A stretch of DNA of 64,000 nucleotides, taken from Candidatus Nanopelagicales bacterium (GTDB taxonomy: Bacteria > Actinomycetota > Actinomycetes > S36-B12). Shown piece by piece: positions 52,738-61,425 of this stretch. Each line of letters starts with the position of its first letter. Positions within the stretch are counted from its first letter, which is position 1. The DNA lies in contig JAGYJP010000002.1 of NCBI GenBank assembly GCA_018402075.1, positions 434,001-498,000 on the forward strand, in the 5' to 3' direction. The position numbers and the translations under genes were made by a program. Under the pieces are notes generated by a model that saw only the letters and a program-made list of their open reading frames with translations, was not told where the DNA came from and searched no databases.

Positions 52738-53094
52738 ATGATGCCTGCGGGTTGGCCAGGGGATCTGATTGACCCAGACAGTCCGGATTTTGAATATCAA
52801 AGCCTTCAATGGGTCTTGGATCGACTTCCAGATGCCTTCCGAACAGCACCATGCAAGTCTGATCCTGTGGCTTTGGTGTGGATTTTGCAGAGTCTTCTGG
52901 AAAATCAAATTTCGGCACTTCGGGTCCTGAATGGTACTGCCCGGACCCAATCGGGTGTGACCGATATCACCGGGTTAATGGAATCGATTGCATACGCGGA
53001 AGCCATTTTAATGCGCGACCGACGAGAGATGGAATTGGTCAAATCTGCTGTGGAAGGCAATAAGGGCAAGAACAGGGAAGTTCTCCTAGACTAG
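52738..53094 (+). CDS. Conserved hypothetical protein between acnA and dxs
   Basis: This 118-residue protein has the start [19 protein letters not shown] and the [12 protein letters not shown] block, which resembles the short conserved hypothetical that lies upstream of dxs in Streptomyces. The second half (about 45-105) is helical: [19 protein letters not shown] and [16 protein letters not shown]. No catalytic motif or membrane segment. The ATG at 52738 has GAAGG 7 nt upstream; ATG at 52741 is an alternative. The function is unknown. Its stop codon overlaps the dxs -10 box. Confidence 0.8.
   Translation: MMPAGWPGDLIDPDSPDFEYQSLQWVLDRLPDAFRTAPCKSDPVALVWILQSLLENQISALRVLNGTARTQSGVTDITGLMESIAYAEAILMRDRREMELVKSAVEGNKGKNREVLLD
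53087..53092 (+). promoter_or_regulatory. -10 box of dxs, leaderless type
   Basis: TAGACT ends 6 nt before the GTG of dxs and overlaps the final codons of the upstream gene. It gives dxs its own promoter even though the upstream gene is only 4 bp away. Confidence 0.65.
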
Positions 53095-53098
53095 AGCG

Positions 53099-55021
53099 GT
53101 GACTTTGCTCGAATCAATCAAGGATCCGCGAGACGTGCGTGCTATTCCAGCGGCGAGAGTCCCAGAGTTGGCATCTGAAATTCGGCAGTTTCTCGTTGAG
53201 AAGGTGTCGGCCACCGGTGGACATTTGGGCCCTAATCTCGGGGTGGTTGAGCTCAGTATCGCCCTGCACCGGGTGTTCCGTTCGCCAAATGACATGATCA
53301 TCTGGGACACAGGGCATCAAGCCTATGTTCACAAAATTCTTACGGGAAGAGCCCCAGGATTTGATTCCCTCCGTCAAGAGCGGGGATTGAGTGGTTATCC
53401 GAGCAGGGCCGAAAGTGCGCACGACCTCGTGGAAAACTCACACGCATCAACAGCCTTGTCATATGCCGATGGGCTGGCGAAGGCTTGGGAGCAGCGGGGA
53501 ATATTAGGCGAGCAACATGTCGTAGCGGTCATTGGCGATGGTGCGCTCACGGGCGGCATGGCATGGGAGGCTTTGAACAACATTGCTGCCTCCACAAGGC
53601 CTTTGGTTATTGTCGTGAATGACAATGCACGGTCGTATTCACCCACAATTGGTGGCTTGGCTCATCATTTAGCCTCGCTGCGAACTGCACCAAGTTATGA
53701 AAAAGTAATGGGCTGGGGCAAGCGAGTACTGCACCGCACACCCGTTGTCGGCCAACCAATCTACGATGCACTTCACGGGATGAAAAAGGGCGTAAAGGAT
53801 TTCGTCGCGCCGCAGGGAATGTTTGAAGATCTTGGTTTGAAATACATTGGACCTGTTGATGGCCATAACGAAGCAGAGATTGAGTTTGCGTTAAAACTTG
53901 CTCGTGATTTCAATGGTCCCGTTATCGTGCATGCCATAACACACAAGGGTCATGGTTATGCCCCTGCCGAATTGGACGAGGCGGATCGATTTCATGGTGT
54001 TGGCGTCATTGATCCAGATACGGGAAGGCCGCTAACTTCAAGTGGCCCGACTTGGACAAGGGCCTTCTCAGACGAACTGGTTTCCATTGGGCATGACCGT
54101 CCCGATGTCATTGCGATTACAGCAGCAATGTTGGGCCCCACGGGACTTGATGCATTTGCCGAAGAGTTTCCAGATCGAATTTTCGATGTAGGTATTGCTG
54201 AGCAGCATGCTGTTACAAGCGCGGCGGGACTTGCCTATGGGGGCATGCACCCGGTGGTGGCACTGTATGCAACATTTCTCAACAGGGCGTTCGATCAAGT
54301 TCTCATGGACTGTGCGCTCCATAAAGCCGGCGTGACTTTTGTTCTGGATCGCGCCGGGGTTACGGGCGACGATGGCGCTAGTCACAACGGAGTCTGGGAT
54401 ATGTCCGTGCTTCAGGTAGTCCCTGATCTCGTCATTGCGGCGCCGCGCGATGCTGCAACACTCAAACGGGCACTGCGAGAGTCTGTTGATATTTCGGATG
54501 CTCCGTCTGTCATCAGATTCAGCAAGGGTGCGCTGCCCGACCCAATACATGCAATAGCCGAGGATCGCGGAGTGGATATTCTCGCGCTACATGGAAATGC
54601 AGAGGTATGCATTGTTGCAGTGGGTGCTTTTGCACAATTGGGTCTAGAAATTGCCGACGGCATTCGGGCTCAAGGTATCGGTGTCCAAGTTCTAGATCCT
54701 CGTTGGGTCAAACCCATCTCTTCTGCGGTTCTTGATAGGGCACAGGGCTCGAAACTCGTCATTGTCCTCGAGGATGGCATTCGCGTTGGCGGTGTTGGCG
54801 CCGCCTTAAGTCAAGGGCTTCGTGATATGGACCTCGATGTTCCGGTGAGAAACTTTGGAACGCCTCTGGCATTTCTTGATCATGCCAAACGAGCGTCGGT
54901 GCTTAATGCCTCAGGCCTTAACTCTCAAGACATTACTCGATTCGTCACGGAATGGATGGCAAAAAGCAATGGAGCGCATTCCCTTTCCCAGGAACAGAAT
55001 CAAGGCAACTATATTAATTGA
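53099..55021 (+). CDS. dxs: 1-Deoxy-D-xylulose-5-phosphate synthase
   Basis: This TPP enzyme condenses pyruvate and glyceraldehyde 3-phosphate in the first step of the MEP isoprenoid pathway. The 640-residue protein has [20 protein letters not shown] (about 39-58), the TPP/Mg block [18 protein letters not shown] with Asp and Asn ligands, [18 protein letters not shown], and a C-terminal transketolase domain. The GTG start at 53099 follows a TAGACT -10 by 6 nt, so the message is predicted leaderless. It is convergent with the fadB gene; a hairpin lies in the 3' region. Confidence 0.97.
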   Translation: MTLLESIKDPRDVRAIPAARVPELASEIRQFLVEKVSATGGHLGPNLGVVELSIALHRVFRSPNDMIIWDTGHQAYVHKILTGRAPGFDSLRQERGLSGYPSRAESAHDLVENSHASTALSYADGLAKAWEQRGILGEQHVVAVIGDGALTGGMAWEALNNIAASTRPLVIVVNDNARSYSPTIGGLAHHLASLRTAPSYEKVMGWGKRVLHRTPVVGQPIYDALHGMKKGVKDFVAPQGMFEDLGLKYIGPVDGHNEAEIEFALKLARDFNGPVIVHAITHKGHGYAPAELDEADRFHGVGVIDPDTGRPLTSSGPTWTRAFSDELVSIGHDRPDVIAITAAMLGPTGLDAFAEEFPDRIFDVGIAEQHAVTSAAGLAYGGMHPVVALYATFLNRAFDQVLMDCALHKAGVTFVLDRAGVTGDDGASHNGVWDMSVLQVVPDLVIAAPRDAATLKRALRESVDISDAPSVIRFSKGALPDPIHAIAEDRGVDILALHGNAEVCIVAVGAFAQLGLEIADGIRAQGIGVQVLDPRWVKPISSAVLDRAQGSKLVIVLEDGIRVGGVGAALSQGLRDMDLDVPVRNFGTPLAFLDHAKRASVLNASGLNSQDITRFVTEWMAKSNGAHSLSQEQNQGNYIN

Positions 55022-55046
55022 AATCTTATGCGTAAAGCTCTTGGTT

Positions 55047-57140
55047 TTATGTCGGAACGGTGGCAACACCCTGAGGGAGAAAGGGCTTTTGTGAAAGCCC
55101 TTCTCTATCCAAGTAAGGGGTGATTCCACCTAGCCAAAATGGCCAACCGGCACCCAGAATCATGCACAGATCCAAGTCCTGAGGTTCAGCAACCACTCCT
55201 TCTTCCAGCATCAACCGGGCTTCTTGTTCCACAGCGACCAAAGCCCTATGGAGTATTTCATCGGGGGTCATAGTGCTTGGAGCATCTCCGAATATTTCTG
55301 CCACACGGGGATCCAAGGTCTTGTTTCCCTTGTCATCCCATTGCCAGACGGCAGGAATACTTTGGGTCACTAGTTCTCCCATTTTCTTGGAAACATGGAA
55401 ACGCTCTGGATAGTGACCGTTAAGGGTCTCAGCCACGTGCTGCGCTACTGCAGGTCCCACCATTTGGACTAATACAAATGGTTCCATGGGCAGACCGAGG
55501 GCATGCACCGCTGCATCTGCATCCGCGAAACTAGCCCCTTCGTCCACGCACGAAATGATCTCGCCAAGGAATCTATTGAGTAGGCGATTTACAACGAATG
55601 CCGGCGCATCTGCCACCAGAACGCACGACTTCTTCAATCCTTTACCCACTGCGAATGCAGTAGCAAGTGTGGCATCGTCAGTTTTATCGGCTCGGGCAAT
55701 TTCGAGCAGGGGCATGACCGCAACTGGATTAAAGAAGTGGAATCCCACCACTCTCTCGGGATGTTGAAGGTCACGGGCCATCTCGGTAACAGATAGCGAC
55801 GACGTGTTGGTGGCAAGCACACATTCTTGATTCACCACTAATTCGACCTCAGCGAATACATTCTTTTTGACATCCATTTGTTCAAACACCGCTTCGATCA
55901 CAAAGTCGGCATCAGCGAATCCTGCTTTCGATGTAGACCCTATGACGAGAGCCTTCAAGCGATTAGCTTTATCTGGAGACACACGTCCTTTGACTGCCAG
56001 TTTGTCGATTTCACCATGTACATAGGCAACGCCCTTGTCCACTCTTGCCTGATCAAGATCTGTCAAGACGACAGGAACCATAAGTTGGCGGACAAAAAGG
56101 AGGGCAAGTTGACTTGCCATCAAACCAGCTCCCACTATTCCAACTTTGTTCACTGGACGAGCGAGGGATTTATCGGGTGCTCCTGCTGGCTTTTTGGCTC
56201 TGCGTTGAACAAGATCGAACGAATACAGCGATGCGCGAACTGGATCACTCATGACCAATTCGGTTAGTGCTGCGTCTTCGGCATCAAAACCTTGGGACCG
56301 TGTGCTGGTTTTCGCAGCAGACACAAGATCAAGAGCAATATACGGAGCGCGTGTTGCGCCATGGATTCGTGCATCGACTTGTGCGCGATAAGAATCAACA
56401 ACCTCGTCCCAAGTTGAACGGTCTATTTCAGGGCGAGACACAGTCACATCACCTTGGATGACTTGTGCGGCCCAGAGGATCGATTGTTCGAGGAAATCCG
56501 CTGGCGCAAACATGGCATCCATAATGCCTAGTTTTACCGCGTCCTTAGGTCTCATCTGCCGGTTTTGACTCATGGAATTGGAAATTATGACTTCAAGAGC
56601 ATTTTGTGGCCCGATCAAATTGGGTAACAACCAAGCACCTCCCCACCCGGGGATAATTCCAAGAAAAACTTCCGGAAGGGACAATGCTGCAGCGTCGGTT
56701 GAAACGGTGCGGTAGGTGCAATGCAGGGCGAGCTCAAGGCCACCACCCATCGCGGCACCGTTCACGAACGCAAAGGTCGGCACGTTCATTTCGCCAAAAC
56801 GGCGCATAACATCGTGACCGAGTTTGCCGAAGGCAGCGATAATGGCCGAATCATTCACCATTCCCATGGCTGATAGGTCAGCACCGACGGCAAAAATAAA
56901 GGGCTTGCCGGTAACGGCGATAGCCGCAACGCCGGGGATGCTTTCTATTTCGTCGAGTGCTTCGTTAATGGAGGCCAGGCCTTGCGGGCCAAAAGTGGAT
57001 GGCCGAGTGTGATCTTTACCGTTGTCCAATGTGATGAGGGCCATGGTTCCCGCCCCAAGTGGCATATCAAGGCAACGAACCTTGGCGTGAGTCACGACTT
57101 CATCTGGATTTAGGGGTGTAGATTTATCCTTCTGAGACAT
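55047..57140 (-). CDS. fadB: Fatty-acid oxidation multifunctional protein (enoyl-CoA hydratase / 3-hydroxyacyl-CoA dehydrogenase)
   Basis: This 697-residue fusion has an N-terminal enoyl-CoA hydratase (about 30-220; oxyanion loop NGAAMGGGLELALHC and the SLPEVFLGIIPGWGG region) and a C-terminal 3-hydroxyacyl-CoA dehydrogenase (about 340-640; NAD loop VGIVGAGLMASQLALLFV, catalytic GFHFFNPVAVMPLLEI). It carries steps 2 and 3 of beta-oxidation. The ATG at 57140 has GGGAG at 9 nt. Its start overlaps the fadA stop by one base, so the pair is a fadAB operon in the order A-B. The C-terminal codons contain the hairpin 55078-55106. Confidence 0.93.
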   Translation of the reverse strand: MSQKDKSTPLNPDEVVTHAKVRCLDMPLGAGTMALITLDNGKDHTRPSTFGPQGLASINEALDEIESIPGVAAIAVTGKPFIFAVGADLSAMGMVNDSAIIAAFGKLGHDVMRRFGEMNVPTFAFVNGAAMGGGLELALHCTYRTVSTDAAALSLPEVFLGIIPGWGGAWLLPNLIGPQNALEVIISNSMSQNRQMRPKDAVKLGIMDAMFAPADFLEQSILWAAQVIQGDVTVSRPEIDRSTWDEVVDSYRAQVDARIHGATRAPYIALDLVSAAKTSTRSQGFDAEDAALTELVMSDPVRASLYSFDLVQRRAKKPAGAPDKSLARPVNKVGIVGAGLMASQLALLFVRQLMVPVVLTDLDQARVDKGVAYVHGEIDKLAVKGRVSPDKANRLKALVIGSTSKAGFADADFVIEAVFEQMDVKKNVFAEVELVVNQECVLATNTSSLSVTEMARDLQHPERVVGFHFFNPVAVMPLLEIARADKTDDATLATAFAVGKGLKKSCVLVADAPAFVVNRLLNRFLGEIISCVDEGASFADADAAVHALGLPMEPFVLVQMVGPAVAQHVAETLNGHYPERFHVSKKMGELVTQSIPAVWQWDDKGNKTLDPRVAEIFGDAPSTMTPDEILHRALVAVEQEARLMLEEGVVAEPQDLDLCMILGAGWPFWLGGITPYLDREGLSQKPFLPQGVATVPT
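55078..55106. terminator. Hairpin between convergent dxs and fadB
   Basis: GAGAAAGGGCTTT pairs with AAAGCCCTTCTC around TGTG, with one bulged A. It lies 57 bp past the dxs stop and inside the 3' codons of fadB. No U tract follows, so it could be a weak terminator for dxs or simply mRNA structure. Confidence 0.4.
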
Positions 57141-58330
57141 TAGTTTTTGCTCCCTTGAAGATTTTCCCAAATGATTGTGCCGCCCATGCCCAGGCCGATG
57201 CACATTGTTGTGATTCCATATCTTGCGTTGGGATTGACGGCGAAATCTCTGGCAAGGTTTGTCATCAATCGGATTCCGCTCGCGGCAAGAGGGTGTCCTA
57301 CCGCAATCGCCCCACCCATGGGATTTACGCGAGGGTCGTCGTCAGCGATTCCAAAGTGGTCGAGAAGGGCAAGGACCTGAATAGCAAAAGCTTCATTGAT
57401 TTCGAAAAGATCAATGTCCTTGATAGTCATGCCAGCCTTGGCAAGTGCCTTTTCCGTGCTCGGCACAGGTCCGACACCCATTACTTCTGGCTCTACGCCG
57501 GCAAAAGCGAAACTCACCATGCGCATCTTCTTGTTGAGTCCGAGGGAGTCAGCTTTTTTCTCATTCGCGAGAATTGCCGCTGTGGCGCCATCTGAAAGCC
57601 CGGAGGCATTACCCGCTGTTACTCTCCCGTGGGGCCGAAATGGTGTTTTTAAAGTGGCGAGACCCTCCAACGACGTACCAGGTCGAGGTGATTCATCTTC
57701 TGTGACCAGGGTGACGCCGAGTTCCCCTGAGCGTGCAGCAACGGGCACAAGCTCGGGCTGAATAAGTCCATTCGCATAAGCTTTTGCCGTTTTCTCTTGC
57801 GATGACAGAGCAAAGTAGTCACATCTTTCTTTGGTGAGATGGGGGAATCTGTCGTGGAGGTTCTCGGCAGTTTTACCCATGAGCATGGCTTCGGGATCAA
57901 CTAGCCGCTCGGATAGATAGCGGGGATTGGGATCGACTCCCTCGCCCATGGGGTGGTGAGTCATGTGCTCCACGCCGCCCGCAATTGCGAGATCATAAGC
58001 CCCAGCCATGATTGCACCAGAGAGAGTCGTTACGGCCGTCATGGCCCCAGCGCACCACCGGTCAATGGAGTAGCCAGGAACGGAAGAGGGTAGGCCCGCG
58101 AGGAGGGTCACTGAACGACCAATATTCATGCCTTGATCACCAGTTTGAGTGGCTGCCGCGATTGCTACGTCGTCGATCTTGTCCGGCGGCAGGTTCGGAT
58201 TTCGGCGAAGCAACTCCCTGATCACCTTAACGACAAGGTCATCGGCTCGAGTTTCAGTGTAAAGACTCTTTGCTCGGGCAAAAGGGGTGCGGGCACCGTC
58301 AACAAAAACTACATTCTCGCGCTCAGCCAT
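57140..58330 (-). CDS. fadA: 3-Ketoacyl-CoA thiolase
   Basis: This enzyme does the final thiolytic step of beta-oxidation, or acetyl-CoA transfer. The 396-residue protein has the acyl-accepting Cys93 in SIDRWCAGAMTAV, the catalytic His of NPMGGAIAVGHPLAASG and the second Cys in TTMCIGLGMGG. The ATG start is preceded by GGAGG. It is the first gene of the fadA-fadB operon, with a 1-nt overlap. Chain-length specificity is unknown. Confidence 0.95.
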   Translation of the reverse strand: MAERENVVFVDGARTPFARAKSLYTETRADDLVVKVIRELLRRNPNLPPDKIDDVAIAAATQTGDQGMNIGRSVTLLAGLPSSVPGYSIDRWCAGAMTAVTTLSGAIMAGAYDLAIAGGVEHMTHHPMGEGVDPNPRYLSERLVDPEAMLMGKTAENLHDRFPHLTKERCDYFALSSQEKTAKAYANGLIQPELVPVAARSGELGVTLVTEDESPRPGTSLEGLATLKTPFRPHGRVTAGNASGLSDGATAAILANEKKADSLGLNKKMRMVSFAFAGVEPEVMGVGPVPSTEKALAKAGMTIKDIDLFEINEAFAIQVLALLDHFGIADDDPRVNPMGGAIAVGHPLAASGIRLMTNLARDFAVNPNARYGITTMCIGLGMGGTIIWENLQGSKN

Positions 58331-58427
58331 TGATTCCTCCTCAGGAATTACCTATGTTACCCACAAGTAACTTAGGAGTCGAGCGGAATCACCGATCATT
58401 TTTGTCTGTCCTGGGGTGATTGATCCG

Positions 58428-59717
58428 TTACTCGTCGACTTGGGAATCCTCGACTTGGGAATCCTCGACTTGGGAATCCTCGACTTGGGAATCCTCGACC
58501 TGCGCCGCCAGAGGAGCGTCTTTGCTGGCCCAAAGAATTGGCGACACAAGATCAATCTGCCATTCACGAGCTCCCGAATCTCGCAAACGGGCGACCAGAT
58601 CATTGAGATTCTCCGGTGGGGGGTCCCACATCACCCTTCGAACGAGATCGGGAAGCATCAGATTCTCCATCGGGATGAGTAGTTGACGCGATATCTCCCC
58701 AATTTGGGTTCGGGCGTAATCCAAACGAGCATGGGCGGCCGGATTCTTATCGAGCCAGGTTTTCGGGGGAGGAGGGGCATCGCTTTTAGGTGGACTTCCG
58801 GGCAGTTCGGATTCGGGTAGCGAATTAGCTCGTTCAATCGCAGCCCACCATGACTTGTCGTATTTCTTTGCCCCTCGACCGTTGAAGTCCTTGACGGTAA
58901 ACAGCGCATCGCGCGAGTCAGGGTTCGCCTGAGCGGCTGCGATTATTGCGCGATCGGGAAGAACCCTGCCAGGCGCAAGATCGCGACGTCGAGCAATATC
59001 GTCACGAGTGATCCACATCTCGCGAACGATGGCGCGATTGCGCGGCGAACGAATTGAATGGACACCTGATGTTCTGCGCCAAGCCTCGCCCGAGTGATGC
59101 CGAGGAAACCAAGTAACCAATGAGGCAAATTCTTGCTGAGCAATTTCCCACTTACTCTGCTCCCTGAGTGAATTCTCCAGTGATGCGCGCAACTCCAATA
59201 AAAGCTCAACATCAAGAGCTGCGTATTTGAGCATATCTTCGGTGAGAGGTCGCATTGACCAGTTCGCCGCGCCATGACCTTTCTCAATGAACTCACCAAG
59301 TTCAGAATCAATGAGACCAGCCAAGCCCACCTTTTCGCGTCCCAGAAGTCGACCCGCTAGCTCAGTATCAAAAATACTGGTCGGTTCAAGACCAACCTCG
59401 CGAAGACACTCAAGATCCTGAGTCGCTGCGTGCAAAACCCATTCGTTTTCACCAGCCACGTTTGAAATCGGCGAAAGATCGACGCTGACAGGATCGATAA
59501 GAGCGGTTCCTGAACCTCGACGCCTCAATTGGATGAGATAAGCCTTCTGAGAATATGTAAACCCAGATGCCCGTTCCGCATCGATGGCAATTGGGCCCTC
59601 ACCATCGGCCAGCATCTTGCCGTACTCCTTTACCTGCTGCGTGGTGGTGATTACAGGTGCCAATGGTTCGCGCAAGGAATATGGGATACGTTCCGCATCC
59701 TGAGTTTGGTCATCCAC
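58428..59717 (-). CDS. Ribonuclease D-like exonuclease with HRDC domain and C-terminal repeats
   Basis: This DEDD-family 3'-5' exonuclease acts on RNA ends. Motifs: IAIDAERASGFTYSQKAYLIQL (Asp, Glu), LHAATQDLECL (Asp), and EDMLKYAALDVELLLEL (Tyr, Asp). An HRDC domain follows (about 205-290, AIVREMWITRDDIARRRDLAPG). The C-terminus ends in four exact QVEDS pentapeptides, then QVDE. The GTG at 59717 (8-nt overlap with the DUF3000 stop) is the likeliest start; an upstream frame to 59783 is open but overlaps DUF3000 more. It is cotranscribed after DUF3000, as in other Actinobacteria. Confidence 0.88.
   Translation of the reverse strand: MDDQTQDAERIPYSLREPLAPVITTTQQVKEYGKMLADGEGPIAIDAERASGFTYSQKAYLIQLRRRGSGTALIDPVSVDLSPISNVAGENEWVLHAATQDLECLREVGLEPTSIFDTELAGRLLGREKVGLAGLIDSELGEFIEKGHGAANWSMRPLTEDMLKYAALDVELLLELRASLENSLREQSKWEIAQQEFASLVTWFPRHHSGEAWRRTSGVHSIRSPRNRAIVREMWITRDDIARRRDLAPGRVLPDRAIIAAAQANPDSRDALFTVKDFNGRGAKKYDKSWWAAIERANSLPESELPGSPPKSDAPPPPKTWLDKNPAAHARLDYARTQIGEISRQLLIPMENLMLPDLVRRVMWDPPPENLNDLVARLRDSGAREWQIDLVSPILWASKDAPLAAQVEDSQVEDSQVEDSQVEDSQVDE
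58437..58496. repeat. Four perfect 15-bp tandem repeats in the RNase D gene
   Basis: GACTTGGGAATCCTC (plus strand) is repeated four times without a mismatch, encoding QVEDS on the minus strand. The unit is a multiple of three, so copy changes keep the frame. The acidic tail lies at the last residues of the protein. Confidence 0.95.
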
Positions 59718-60297
59718 GGCGACGCGCTGAAAAAACTGGAACAACACCCTCAGGCAACGGTGTAAGGCCACCTGCCGTTTCAAGACATGTTACCCAAGCT
59801 TGCACATGATGATTAAGTGATTGACCAGGCGAATGTGGATCAAGATCGGCAGGAGTCCAAGATGCCCTCACTTCCACAAAACCATCAGAGGGTCGATCGC
59901 GCAAAGACCCAAACGACTCACCAAAGTTGGTCGTCACGGTTCCACCCAACTCGAGAATTGAAAGTCCAGATGTGGCTTCGGTGACCCAGGACCAGGCTAC
60001 CGCTCTGAGTAAATCATCAAAAAGAAGTTCTGACTCAAGGTCTGCTCGTACAAAAATCACCACCCGATAGGTGCCATTCCATTCCTCAACGCCATCGGGG
60101 TCGTGAAGGAGAACGAATCTCCCAGAAAATGCATCCGAGTCTGTGTCCGAAGGACATGCAGTTAATGCGATTGAATGCGGGGCGAGCCGGGCGGGCGCGG
60201 GCACTTCTTGGACCGTGATATCCGGTCGACCCACGAAGTGTCGAATTGCACTTGCTGCATCGGCAAAATACTCCGAATCATTGCCAACAGACTGCAT
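59710..60297 (-). CDS. DUF3000-family protein
   Basis: This 195-residue actinobacterial protein always lies beside the RNase D-like gene. Recognisable are APARLAPHSIALTA (about 35-48), RFVLLHDPDGVEEWNGTYRVVIFVRA and the ASWTPADLDPHSPGQSLNHHVQAW motif. It has no signal or membrane segment and no known catalytic site; the role is unknown. The ATG start follows a minus-strand TAATCT -10 by 6 nt and is thus predicted leaderless. Confidence 0.88.
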   Translation of the reverse strand: MQSVGNDSEYFADAASAIRHFVGRPDITVQEVPAPARLAPHSIALTACPSDTDSDAFSGRFVLLHDPDGVEEWNGTYRVVIFVRADLESELLFDDLLRAVAWSWVTEATSGLSILELGGTVTTNFGESFGSLRDRPSDGFVEVRASWTPADLDPHSPGQSLNHHVQAWVTCLETAGGLTPLPEGVVPVFSARRRG

Positions 60298-60303
60298 TCA
60301 ACA

Positions 60304-60309
60304 AGATTA
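60304..60309 (-). promoter_or_regulatory. -10 box of the DUF3000 gene, leaderless type
   Basis: On the minus strand TAATCT ends 6 nt before the ATG at 60297. It would drive DUF3000 and RNase D. Confidence 0.6.
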
Positions 60310-60356
60310 ATGATTGATGTGGATATGCCACGATGGACGCGCCGTGGATGAGGGGC

Positions 60357-60809
60357 CTAGTTTGATGGCTGGAAGGAGACACTTATTGAATTGATGCAAA
60401 ACCGAAGATCTGTTGGCGTGGAGTATCCTTCGCCCTCAAAAACATGACCGAGATGTCCACCGCAGTGGGCGCATCGGACCTCGGTCCGGATTGACCCAAG
60501 TGACCGGTCCTCCAGAAGAATCACGGTGTCCCCAGCCAAGGGGGTGAAGAAACTGGGCCACCCGCAATGTGAATCAAATTTTGCCTCGCTTGAGAAAAGT
60601 TCGTAACCACATGCCTTACAGGAGTAGGTCCCTCGCTGATCACTGTCGGTGAAGCCTCCACTGAATGGGGGCTCCGTGCCAGCTTCTCTCAAAATATGGT
60701 ATTCCTGGGGCGTCAGTTTGCCGCGCCACTGGTCTTCGCTCAGAACAACCGCGTAGGGGAGTCCGTCTGGTCGTATTGGACCGTCTTTCGCAGGGCTTTC
60801 CGATGACAT
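60357..60809 (-). CDS. msrB: Peptide-methionine (R)-S-oxide reductase
   Basis: This enzyme repairs R-methionine sulfoxide in proteins. The 150-residue protein has the two zinc CxxC pairs, SCKACGYEL and RCAHCGGHLGHVF, the substrate block FDSHCGWPSF, and the catalytic Cys in DLRFCINSISV. The ATG start follows a minus-strand TACAGT -10 by 6 nt. It is single-gene, divergent from the NUDIX gene. No msrA partner is in the window. Confidence 0.97.
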   Translation of the reverse strand: MSSESPAKDGPIRPDGLPYAVVLSEDQWRGKLTPQEYHILREAGTEPPFSGGFTDSDQRGTYSCKACGYELFSSEAKFDSHCGWPSFFTPLAGDTVILLEDRSLGSIRTEVRCAHCGGHLGHVFEGEGYSTPTDLRFCINSISVSFQPSN

Positions 60810-60815
60810 GTCACT

Positions 60816-60821
60816 ACTGTA
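60816..60821 (-). promoter_or_regulatory. -10 box of msrB, leaderless type
   Basis: On the minus strand TACAGT ends 6 nt before the ATG at 60809. No ribosome binding site is visible. Confidence 0.6.
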
Positions 60822-60885
60822 CGGGCCGATTATTACCTCTGCACGACTGGTTTCATGGAAGATGGTTTCATGGGAGACTTGGGGT

Positions 60886-61425
60886 ATGTACTTCGATCTC
60901 TTGGAAAATGCGGGCTCTTGGCTTTCACAGGATGACCTCGACCAGGCAAGATCAAATTTGCCGATCGTCTACGTCGACGCCATTCCTGTCAGGGTTGACT
61001 CTTCGGGATTAGTTACCGAAGTTGGTCTACTTCTGCGGGCATTGCCCGATGGATCCATCAGCCGGGCAGTCGTGTCCGGCAGGGTCTTGTACAAGGAGCG
61101 TGTTCGCGATGCACTTATGCGAAACTTGGAAAAGGACTTGGGGTCGTTAGCTCTGCCGAAGTTGCCGGCTTCACCACAGCCGTTCACGGTGGTGGAGTAT
61201 TTCCCAGATCCGTCGGTCACGGGTTTCCATGATCCACGGCAACATGCCATTTCCCTTGCTTTCATCGTTCCAATCGAGGGTGAGTGTTCACCCTCGCAGG
61301 ATGCACTTGACTTGATTTGGATCACCCCTGCGAGCGCGACTAGTTCTGATTTCGAATCGGAAATGATTGGCGGACAGGGACGCCTTGTTCGCATGGCTTT
61401 AGCTCACGTGGGATTACTACCCTGA
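60886..61425 (+). CDS. DUF4916 (NUDIX-like) protein
   Basis: This 179-residue actinobacterial protein of the NUDIX-related DUF4916 family has ENAGSWLSQDDLDQARSNLP at the start and IVYVDAIPVRVDSSG, LLLRALPDGSISRAVVSGRV and ALMRNLEKDLGSLALP. The canonical NUDIX box GX5EX7REUXEEXGU is degenerate: Glu residues of the REUXEE part are mostly absent. Catalysis is therefore doubtful. The ATG at 60886 is chosen because it has GGGAG at 9 nt and matches the family length; the longer frame begins inside msrB's promoter. Convergent with the enoyl-CoA hydratase, overlap 9 bp. Confidence 0.82.
   Translation: MYFDLLENAGSWLSQDDLDQARSNLPIVYVDAIPVRVDSSGLVTEVGLLLRALPDGSISRAVVSGRVLYKERVRDALMRNLEKDLGSLALPKLPASPQPFTVVEYFPDPSVTGFHDPRQHAISLAFIVPIEGECSPSQDALDLIWITPASATSSDFESEMIGGQGRLVRMALAHVGLLP

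Noticed and set aside
55486..55767. Plus-strand Ala/Ser-rich frame opposite fadB
   Set aside because: It is antisense to the conserved dehydrogenase domain and has no start context.
59340..59410. GGTTCAA-containing stretch near 59386 that looks like a tRNA T-loop
   Set aside because: It lies in the RNase D coding frame, has no acceptor or anticodon arms around it, and the surrounding codons are conserved in the protein.
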